From CAYLLN01 sp040901775 (GTDB lineage Bacteria > Planctomycetota > Planctomycetia > Pirellulales > Pirellulaceae), in NCBI GenBank assembly GCA_040901775.1, contig JBBDYF010000306.1:1-10840 (forward strand): a stretch of DNA of 10,840 nucleotides. The letters run 5' to 3'. This document shows, one piece after another, positions 6,752 through 10,840 of the stretch; positions within the stretch are counted from its first letter, which is position 1, and each line of letters begins with the position of its first letter. Made by a program: the position numbers and the translations under genes. Under the pieces are notes generated by a model. It searched no databases. It saw nothing but the letters and a program-made list of their open reading frames with translations, and was not told the DNA's origin.

Positions 6752-6756
6752 CCACC

Positions 6757-7722
6757 ATGTCTGAAACCAAACTGCCTGCCGGCATCAAAAACGACATTGC
6801 CGAGTGCATCGGCAACACGCCCCTCGTCCGCCTGCGGCGCGTTACCGATGGCTGCGTGGCCACGGTGCTGGCCAAAGTCGAGAGCATGAACCCGCTGTGG
6901 AGCGTGAAAGACCGGATCGCCAAGGCGATGATCGACGCCGCCGAACGGGACGGCAAAATCAAGCCGGGCACCGTCATCATCGAGCCGACCAGCGGAAACA
7001 CGGGAATCGGCCTGGCCTACGTTTGCGCCGCCCGCGGATACAAGCTGCGGGTGACGATGCCCGAAAGCATGACGGTCGAGCGCCGCCGGCTGCTCAAGGC
7101 GTTGGGGGCCGATGTGATCCTGACGCCGGCCGCCGAGGGGATGCCCGGCGCGATGCGGCGGGCCGATGCGATTCTGGCCGAAGAGCCGGGCAAGTACTTC
7201 ATGCCCCAACAGTTCAAAAACCCGGCCAACCCCGAAGTTCACCGCAAGACGACCGCCGAAGAGATCTGGCGCGATACCGACGGCAAAGTCGATGCGCTGG
7301 TCTCGGGCGTCGGCACCGGTGGAACGATCACCGGCGTGGCCGAGGTGATCAAGCAGCGCAAGCCGAGTTTCAAGGCGATCGCCGTCGAACCGACCAACAG
7401 CCCCGTCATCACGCAAAAGATGGCGGGCCAGGAACTGAAGCCTGGGCGGCACACCATCCAGGGCCTGGGCGCCGGATTCATTCCCGAGGTGCTGAACGTC
7501 AACATTATCGACGAATGCGTCCTGGTGAAAGACGAAGACGCAGCCGACATGTCGCGCAAGCTTTCGACCCTGGAAGGGGTGTTCGGCGGCATCAGCAGCG
7601 GGGCTGCCGTGTGGGCCGCCGTGCAGGTTGCCAGACGGCCCGACAACGCCGGCAAGCTGATCGTGGTCGTCCTGCCCGACCTGGGCGAGCGCTACCTTTC
7701 GACTCAGCTCTATCCCGAATAA
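6757..7722 (+). CDS. cysK: Cysteine synthase (O-acetylserine sulfhydrylase)
   Basis: The 321-residue product is a fold-type II PLP enzyme that makes cysteine from O-acetylserine and sulfide in the cytoplasm. The PLP lysine is Lys51 in NPLWSVKDR. The substrate loop is TSGNTG (78-83), the phosphate-binding loop GTGGT (186-190), and the ring-nitrogen serine lies in GISSGAA (278-284). The opening IGNTPLVRL and the segment MPESMTVERRRLLKALGA are typical of CysK/CysM. The length fits CysK (about 310-325). Telling CysK from CysM or an O-phosphoserine enzyme is not certain from sequence alone; no regulatory CBS domain is present, so it is not a full cystathionine beta-synthase. The start is set by a strong Shine-Dalgarno, and the gene has its own promoter at 6610-6639. 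No other sulfur-assimilation gene is adjacent, so it appears to be a single-gene unit ending near the hairpin at 7749-7775. Confidence 0.95.
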   Translation: MSETKLPAGIKNDIAECIGNTPLVRLRRVTDGCVATVLAKVESMNPLWSVKDRIAKAMIDAAERDGKIKPGTVIIEPTSGNTGIGLAYVCAARGYKLRVTMPESMTVERRRLLKALGADVILTPAAEGMPGAMRRADAILAEEPGKYFMPQQFKNPANPEVHRKTTAEEIWRDTDGKVDALVSGVGTGGTITGVAEVIKQRKPSFKAIAVEPTNSPVITQKMAGQELKPGRHTIQGLGAGFIPEVLNVNIIDECVLVKDEDAADMSRKLSTLEGVFGGISSGAAVWAAVQVARRPDNAGKLIVVVLPDLGERYLSTQLYPE

Positions 7723-7744
7723 GGCCAGTCTGACGACGCGCAGC

Positions 7745-7775
7745 AAAACAGCCGGCGGGGCTTGGCCGCCGGCTG
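7745..7775 (-). terminator. Intrinsic terminator for the 97-residue gene, possibly shared with cysK
   Basis: CAGCCGGCGG (7749-7758) and CCGCCGGCTG (7766-7775) form a perfect 10-bp GC-rich stem with a seven-base loop. Read on the minus strand, the stem is followed by TTTT (7748-7745), the layout of a rho-independent terminator. It lies between two convergent genes, 32 bases past the minus-strand stop. On the + strand no U-tract follows, so its action on cysK would be weaker. Confidence 0.75.
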
Positions 7776-7807
7776 CGATGAATGTGAATGGTGTCGTCGG
7801 TTGCCAA

Positions 7808-8101
7808 TCAGGCGAGGGCGACCGCTCCGTCACGCGCTTCGTGGGCGATCAGGATTTCTTCTTCCAGCGACTGAGTGGTTTCGCGGCTCGCCAGATAGGC
7901 CTCGGCCAGCAGGCGACGCCCAGTCGGCGTATGCACCGGCAAGACCCGTGTCGGCTGCGGCGTGTGCTCGCCGAACAGCGTCACCTTGGTCGGACAAATG
8001 GCGTCGATGGCCACCGTGCCCCCCTCCAGGGTGTAATGGACCAGGATTTCAACCTCGCGAGCCTTCGACTCGTCCTCCCACACAATGCGGTACGCGTGCA
8101 T
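7808..8101 (-). CDS. Hypothetical 97-residue cytoplasmic protein
   Basis: I do not recognise this family. The product is a soluble, acidic protein with no membrane helix or signal peptide. The N-terminal half looks like beta strands (YRIVWEDESKAREVEILVHYTLEGGTVAIDAICPTKVTLF), and the C-terminal half like a helix (GRRLLAEAYLASRETTQSLEEEILIAHEA). The ATG at 8101 has GAGGA nine bases upstream on the minus strand. A possible -10 (TATACT) lies about 65 bases upstream, and a terminator with a U-tract follows the stop. This complete transcription-unit layout supports a real gene even though nothing about its job can be said. It converges on cysteine synthase and stands divergent to the tRNA cluster. 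A conserved planctomycete orphan is my best guess. Confidence 0.75.
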   Translation of the reverse strand: MHAYRIVWEDESKAREVEILVHYTLEGGTVAIDAICPTKVTLFGEHTPQPTRVLPVHTPTGRRLLAEAYLASRETTQSLEEEILIAHEARDGAVALA

Positions 8102-8164
8102 CTGATTTGTTCCTCGAACGGCTAGGTTTATTGGCGGAGAATTTTCCGATTGGGAAAGCTATTC

Positions 8165-8170
8165 AGTATA
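8165..8170 (-). promoter_or_regulatory. Putative -10 box (TATACT) inside a small dyad
   Basis: On the minus strand TATACT lies about 65 bases before the ATG of the 97-residue gene. It overlaps the dyad TTCAG-TATAG-CTGAA (8162-8176 on the + strand). No good -35 is visible. A dyad over a -10 box could be a repressor site, but the arms are only five bases. Confidence 0.35.
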
Positions 8171-8386
8171 GCTGAAATGTTCGTCGCGCTAGAAGGCAGG
8201 CTCGCTGGATTGCGGGCGAGAATTACCGCATTTTCGCTTTTTCCCGCCGCTTGGATGATAGTTTCTGGGGTGGCAAAGCCATTTCGCGACTAGGTAATCG
8301 ACCGCTGGGCATCAACGAACCTTCTTTGGAGTTAAAGCGTCTGACTGACTGTGGCGTGCCGGTGGCCAGAATTTGACTCGGTCATC

Positions 8387-8414
8387 TTGCGTGGTTCGGG
8401 AGGGTCACTATATT
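8387..8414 (+). promoter_or_regulatory. Possible promoter of the tRNA-tuf operon
   Basis: TATATT (8409-8414) stands 68 bases before the first tRNA. The best-spaced -35 is TTGCGT (8387-8392), 16 bases upstream and only a half match. A better box, TTGACT (8373-8378), is too far away at 30 bases. The call rests mostly on the -10 and the position. Confidence 0.35.
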
Positions 8415-8451
8415 AACTGGTTTTCCACGCAGTACGATCGACAGCGCAAGA

Positions 8452-8476
8452 CCGGGTGTCCGGGCCGGGTGTCCGG
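8452..8476. repeat. Tandem 12-base direct repeat just upstream of tRNA-Thr
   Basis: CCGGGTGTCCGG occurs at 8452-8463 and again at 8465-8476, with a period of 13. Each copy also has CCGG at both ends and can fold on itself. The repeat lies in the leader of the tRNA operon, ending six bases before the first tRNA. Confidence 0.65.
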
Positions 8477-8482
8477 CGAAAT

Positions 8483-8555
8483 GCCAGCGTAGCTCAACTG
8501 GCAGAGCAGCTGATTTGTAATCAGCAGGTTGTGGGTTCAAGTCCCTCCGCTGGCT
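8483..8555 (+). tRNA. tRNA-Thr (anticodon TGT)
   Basis: A 73-base cloverleaf. Acceptor arms are GCCAGCG (8483-8489) and CGCTGGC (8548-8554), with discriminator T at 8555. D stem GCTC/GAGC; anticodon stem GCTGA/TCAGC around TTTGTAA, anticodon TGT at 8516-8518, reading ACA. The T stem GTGGG/CCCTC has a T-T mismatch at its second pair (8532 and 8546), an oddity for an otherwise perfect tRNA. No CCA is encoded. Confidence 0.95.
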
Positions 8556-8641
8556 CTGTTTATTTGCGCCCTCCGCGGGTTTTCGTTTCCCGAATCGGTT
8601 TCGTGGGTGGTGTCGCCGGCGGCTGCCGGGCTTTACAATTC

Positions 8642-8724
8642 GGGGAGTTACCCAAGTGGCCAACGGGGACAGACTGTAAATCTGTTGGGTTTACCCTTCG
8701 TAGGTTCGAATCCTACACTCCCCA
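8642..8724 (+). tRNA. tRNA-Tyr (anticodon GTA)
   Basis: An 83-base class II tRNA with a long variable arm (TGGGTTTACCC region, about 8686-8699). Acceptor arms are GGGGAGT (8642-8648) and ACTCCCC (8717-8723), discriminator A. Anticodon stem ACAGA/TCTGT around CTGTAAA, anticodon GTA at 8676-8678. T stem GTAGG/CCTAC. No CCA is encoded. It is 86 bases after the first tRNA. Confidence 0.96.
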
Positions 8725-8768
8725 CTCATTTGCGGCAGAAATTGTTCCTCAAAAGCCTGGCTGGCCAT

Positions 8769-8812
8769 GGGAATTGGGGCAGATGGGATTTGGGGCGGAC
8801 GGGGTTGTGGGG
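8769..8812 (+). other. Array of six G-runs, G-quadruplex motif
   Basis: G-runs of three or four lie at 8769-8771, 8776-8779, 8785-8787, 8792-8795, 8801-8804 and 8809-8812, with loops of four or five bases. This satisfies the usual G3+N1-7 quadruplex pattern with two runs to spare. It is on the RNA-like strand in the 137-base Tyr-Gly spacer of the tRNA operon. The motif is read directly; folding and any effect on processing or transcription are inferred. Confidence 0.6.
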
Positions 8813-8861
8813 CGAGACGATCTCGAAGGAGTTGTGGGCGACGGTTTGGGTTGATGGAGAC

Positions 8862-8932
8862 GCGGGTGTAGCTCAATGGTAGAGCTCCTGCCTTCCAAGC
8901 AGGTGACGAGGGTTCGATTCCCTTCACCCGCT
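8862..8932 (+). tRNA. tRNA-Gly (anticodon TCC)
   Basis: A 71-base cloverleaf. Acceptor arms are GCGGGTG (8862-8868) and CACCCGC (8925-8931), discriminator T, as usual for glycine tRNAs. Anticodon stem CCTGC/GCAGG around CTTCCAA, anticodon TCC at 8894-8896, reading GGA and GGG. No CCA is encoded. The next tRNA begins only four T bases later, so processing must separate the two. Confidence 0.96.
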
Positions 8933-8936
8933 TTTT

Positions 8937-9009
8937 GCTGCTGTAGCTCAGTTGGTAGAGCACCTCCTTGGTAAGGAGGAGGTCCTGGGTTCGAGTCCCA
9001 GCAGCAGCT
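8937..9009 (+). tRNA. tRNA-Thr (anticodon GGT)
   Basis: A 73-base cloverleaf. Acceptor arms are GCTGCTG (8937-8943) and CAGCAGC (9002-9008), discriminator T. D stem GCTC/GAGC; anticodon stem CCTCC/GGAGG around TTGGTAA, anticodon GGT at 8970-8972, reading ACC and ACU. T stem CTGGG/CCCAG is fully paired, unlike that of the first threonine tRNA. No CCA is encoded. tuf begins 77 bases downstream. Confidence 0.96.
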
Positions 9010-9086
9010 CGTTGTAGGTTCGCAGGGGCGAATTGGGTATTCAGGTTTCCACAAGAGTCACAAGTTAACGCAGGTGTAACAAAGCA

Positions 9087-10283
9087 ATGGCCAAGGAACA
9101 ATTCGTGCGGTCCAAGCCGCACTGCAACGTCGGGACGATCGGCCACATTGACCACGGCAAGACCACCACCACCGGTGCGCTGTTGGCGGTGCAGGCGGCC
9201 AAGGGTTTGGCGACGTACAAGTCCTACGCGGATATCGCCAAGGGGGGCACGGTTCGCGACGCCTCCAAGACCGTCACCATTGCGGTGTCTCACGTCGAGT
9301 ATTCGACCGAAAAGCGGCACTACGCCCACATCGACTGTCCGGGCCATGCCGACTTCATCAAAAACATGATTACCGGCGCCGCCCAGATGGACGGCGCGAT
9401 CCTGGTCGTGTCGGCGGCCGACGGCCCGATGCCGCAGACCCGCGAGCATGTCTTGCTGGCCCGCCAGGTGGATGTGCCCGCCGTCGTCGTGTTCCTCAAC
9501 AAGATCGACCTCGTGGACGATCCGGAGTTGCTCGACCTGGTCGAAATGGAAATCCGCGAGCTGCTGTCCAAGAACGGCTATCCGGGCGACGACATTCCGA
9601 TCGTTCGCGGCTCGTCGCTGCCGGCGTATCAAAATCCCAAAGATCCCGCGGCAGCCAAGTGCATCAGCGACCTGCTCGACGCGGTCGATGCCTACATTCC
9701 GCAGCCGAAGCGCGAAGAAGACAAGCCGTTTTTGATGGCGGTGGAAGACGTGTTCTCGATCGAAGGCCGCGGCACGGTCGCGACCGGCCGGATCGAGCGG
9801 GGCGTGGTGAAGGTCGGCGACGAGGTGCAGGTGATCGGCCTTTCGAAAGAGCCGGTGAAGACCACGGTTACCGGCGTGGAGATGTTCAAGAAAGAGTTGG
9901 ACTCCGGCCGGGCGGGCGACAATGTCGGCTGCCTGCTTCGCGGTCTGAAGCGGGAAGACATCGAGCGTGGCCAGGTGCTTGCCAAGCCGAACTCGATTAC
10001 CCCGCACACCAAGTTCGAGGCCGAGATTTACTGCCTGTCGAAGGAAGAAGGGGGCCGTCACACGCCGTTCTTCAGCGGTTATCGCCCGCAGTTCTACTTC
10101 CGCACGACCGACGTAACCGGCACCGCCAACTTGGTGGGGGCGGAAATGTGCATGCCCGGCGACAACGTCCGGATGTCGGTCGAGTTGCACAAGCCAATCG
10201 CCATGGACGATGGCGTCCGCTTCGCCATCCGCGAGGGGGGCCGCACGGTCGGTTCGGGCGTGGTGACGAAGATTTTGGAGTAA
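9087..10283 (+). CDS. tuf: Translation elongation factor Tu
   Basis: EF-Tu is the GTPase that delivers aminoacyl-tRNA to the ribosomal A site. The 398-residue product has the G domain (about 1-205), with P-loop GHIDHGKT (19-26), DCPGH (83-87) and NKID (138-141), followed by beta-barrel domain 2 (SIEGRGTVATGRIERG) and domain 3 (GGRHTPFFSGYRPQFYFRTTDVTG, then AIREGGRTVGSGVV). Switch I is unusual: residues 52-65 read KGGTVRDASKTVTI where most bacteria have an ...EEKARGITI loop. The magnesium-binding Thr is kept (Thr64), but Arg-Gly before it is replaced by Lys-Thr. An insertion after the G domain motifs (LPAYQNPKDPAAAKC, about 178-192) differs from the E. coli loop. I recall both traits from other planctomycete EF-Tu proteins. 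The start has only a weak AGGTG ten bases upstream. Placement between four tRNAs and tRNA-Trp-secE marks this as the tufB-type copy; whether another copy exists is unknown. Confidence 0.97.
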   Translation: MAKEQFVRSKPHCNVGTIGHIDHGKTTTTGALLAVQAAKGLATYKSYADIAKGGTVRDASKTVTIAVSHVEYSTEKRHYAHIDCPGHADFIKNMITGAAQMDGAILVVSAADGPMPQTREHVLLARQVDVPAVVVFLNKIDLVDDPELLDLVEMEIRELLSKNGYPGDDIPIVRGSSLPAYQNPKDPAAAKCISDLLDAVDAYIPQPKREEDKPFLMAVEDVFSIEGRGTVATGRIERGVVKVGDEVQVIGLSKEPVKTTVTGVEMFKKELDSGRAGDNVGCLLRGLKREDIERGQVLAKPNSITPHTKFEAEIYCLSKEEGGRHTPFFSGYRPQFYFRTTDVTGTANLVGAEMCMPGDNVRMSVELHKPIAMDDGVRFAIREGGRTVGSGVVTKILE

Positions 10284-10312
10284 GCAGCGAACGAACACTC
10301 TGAAACTGGCCC

Positions 10313-10385
10313 AGGGGTGTAGCTCAATTGGTAGAGCACTGGTCTCCAAAACCAGCGGTTGGGGGTTCGATTCCTCCCGCCCCTG
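10313..10385 (+). tRNA. tRNA-Trp (anticodon CCA)
   Basis: A 73-base cloverleaf 29 bases after the tuf stop. Acceptor arms are AGGGGTG (10313-10319) and CGCCCCT (10378-10384, one G-U pair), discriminator G, as expected for tryptophan. Anticodon stem CTGGT/ACCAG around CTCCAAA, anticodon CCA at 10346-10348. T stem GGGGG/CCTCC has one G-U pair. No 3' CCA is encoded. Confidence 0.96.
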
Positions 10386-10399
10386 CTTCTATCGTCGGA

Positions 10400-10425
10400 T
10401 CGGCAGTGCTTTCGGGTCGGCAGTG
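10400..10425. repeat. Short direct repeat after tRNA-Trp
   Basis: TCGGCAGTG occurs at 10400-10408 and 10417-10425, a period of 17, in the 170-base spacer before secE. Its role is unknown and chance is possible. Confidence 0.35.
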
Positions 10426-10468
10426 TTTGCAGTGAGGTTGGTCGAGACGTGTAATTGTTGAGCGGGTG

Positions 10469-10486
10469 AGATCGACGAATCGATCT
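10469..10486 (+). other. 7-bp hairpin with CGAA loop upstream of secE
   Basis: AGATCGA (10469-10475) pairs with TCGATCT (10480-10486) around CGAA. It lies in the tRNA-Trp to secE spacer, about 70 bases before the secE ATG. It may be an RNA-processing site or a mild attenuator between the tRNA part and the protein part of the operon. The U-tract needed for a terminator is missing. Confidence 0.4.
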
Positions 10487-10555
10487 TATGGTGGGCAAAG
10501 GCGGCCAATACGGCGAGTCTGGATTATGAAACCGCAAGGATCGCGGACAGGCGTT

Positions 10556-10840
10556 ATGGGCAAAGAAAAAGCGGCGGCTTCGGGCGACTCGATGCAGTTT
10601 CTGCAAGGGCTCCTGAAGGCCGACATGTATAAGCGCAGCCAGGGGAAGATCACGCGGCAGGTTACCTGCATCGCGATCTGGGTCGTCTTTGCGCTGGCGG
10701 CCTGGCGGCTCTATTCCCTGGTCCCCTCGGCCCAGCCGGCGCTGAAATACGCCGTGCCGGCCGTGCTGCTGCTGGTTGGCTTTTGGCTCGGTTTTCGAGT
10801 GGTGAACCATCCCACGTTTGCCGACTTTCTGATCGCCGTC
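10556..10840 (+). CDS. secE: Preprotein translocase subunit SecE (5' part, cut by window end)
   Basis: SecE is the small subunit that clamps SecY in the protein-export channel of the inner membrane. Ninety-five codons are visible with no stop. They show a charged N-terminus (MGKEKAAASGDSMQFLQG), a YKRSQGKITRQ segment, two hydrophobic helices (about 36-56 and 63-83), and NHPTFADFLIAV at the edge. The conserved amphipathic SecE core (family consensus near E..KV.WP) and last helix should lie just past the window. Two helices before the core suggest the three-helix form known from E. coli rather than the one-helix form common elsewhere. Identification relies partly on position: tuf, tRNA-Trp, secE is a widely conserved order. 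I chose the ATG at 10556; an in-frame ATG at 10526 would add ten residues, and neither has a good Shine-Dalgarno. nusG and rplK would be expected next. Confidence 0.85.
   Translation, partial: MGKEKAAASGDSMQFLQGLLKADMYKRSQGKITRQVTCIAIWVVFALAAWRLYSLVPSAQPALKYAVPAVLLLVGFWLGFRVVNHPTFADFLIAV

Larger units (their letters stand above)
6272..6756. other. 485-base divergent spacer between lnt and cysteine synthase
   Basis: No convincing gene is seen. The half near lnt holds a 14-base GC palindrome (6305-6318) and the dyad TGGCA-AG-TGCCA (6341-6352). The middle holds a cluster of hairpins (6504-6565). The half near cysteine synthase holds its promoter (6610-6639) and a leader of about 110 bases. No clear lnt promoter could be chosen: the best minus-strand guess (TTGGCA, 18 bases, TAGACA) has a poor -10. 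Confidence 0.6.
8102..8482. other. 381-base divergent spacer before the tRNA cluster
   Basis: No gene is supported. It holds a Shine-Dalgarno (8111-8115) and a possible promoter (8165-8170) for the leftward gene. For the rightward tRNA operon it holds a possible promoter (8387-8414) and a tandem 12-base repeat (8452-8476). The stretch 8180-8370 shows no structure that I can support. Confidence 0.5.

Noticed and set aside
6610..6756. 49-residue N-terminal extension of cysteine synthase
   Set aside because: It would run through the promoter; the ATG at 6757 has a perfect AGGAGG.
6646..6756. Riboswitch or T-box in the cysteine synthase leader
   Set aside because: I see no T-box sequence, no SAM-riboswitch core and no terminator/antiterminator pair.
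8373..8414. TTGACT (8373) paired with TATATT (8409) as a promoter
   Set aside because: The 30-base spacing is far outside the usual 16-18 bases.
8456..8854. Open frame across tRNA-Thr and tRNA-Tyr reading VAQLAEQ...VVGSSPSAGS
   Set aside because: This is the familiar false translation of tRNA genes.
8749..9054. Minus-strand frame containing GNRTLVTCLEGRSSTIELHPR
   Set aside because: Antisense translation of tRNA genes, a well-known annotation artefact. The same holds for the frame at 8382-8663 (RRDLNPQPADYKSAALPVELR).
8691..10349. Minus-strand frame of 552 codons opposite tuf
   Set aside because: Shadow of tuf plus antisense tRNA sequence; the sense strand encodes an unmistakable EF-Tu.
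1..10840. CRISPR array, insertion sequence, phage or toxin-antitoxin genes
   Set aside because: No regularly spaced repeats, transposase, integrase or toxin-like product was found on either strand.

Overview
The window looks like chromosomal core DNA from a Planctomycetota bacterium, most likely of the Pirellulales. I infer this from the GC-rich coding DNA, from an EF-Tu whose switch I reads KGGTVRD...KTVTI instead of the usual ARGITI, from the weak or absent Shine-Dalgarno sites on several genes, and from intergenic hairpins of a type I associate with planctomycetes. No mobile element, CRISPR array or defence island is visible.

Left part (1-3127, + strand): a long perfect inverted repeat lies at the edge. 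It is followed by a UvrD/PcrA-family DNA helicase and, 37 bases later, a MoaB/MogA-type molybdopterin enzyme. Two hairpins separate this pair from the minus-strand genes that converge on it.

Middle part (3222-6271, - strand): apolipoprotein N-acyltransferase (Lnt) is followed, after a 313-base gap with its own strong promoter, by an uncharacterised membrane-anchored coiled-coil protein. That gene overlaps by 23 bases a tiny single-pass membrane protein. The last two form a small, translationally coupled two-gene unit of unknown function and are the best candidate here for something undescribed.

Next part (6272-8101): a 485-base divergent spacer with several hairpins and a good promoter leads into cysteine synthase (+). 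A conserved-looking 97-residue hypothetical gene (-) converges on it, and a hairpin with a minus-strand U-tract lies between the two.

Right part (8483-10840, + strand): the translation gene cluster tRNA-Thr(UGU), tRNA-Tyr(GUA), tRNA-Gly(UCC), tRNA-Thr(GGU), tuf, tRNA-Trp(CCA), secE. The window cuts secE. This is the widely conserved tRNA-tuf-tRNA-secE order, in which tRNAs, the factor that carries aminoacyl-tRNAs and a translocon subunit are probably made from one processed transcript. The Tyr-Gly spacer holds a regular array of six G-runs. The genes are mostly ordinary housekeeping ones. The items that deserve a second look are the coiled-coil/small membrane pair, the EF-Tu effector loop, the G-run array and the intergenic hairpins.
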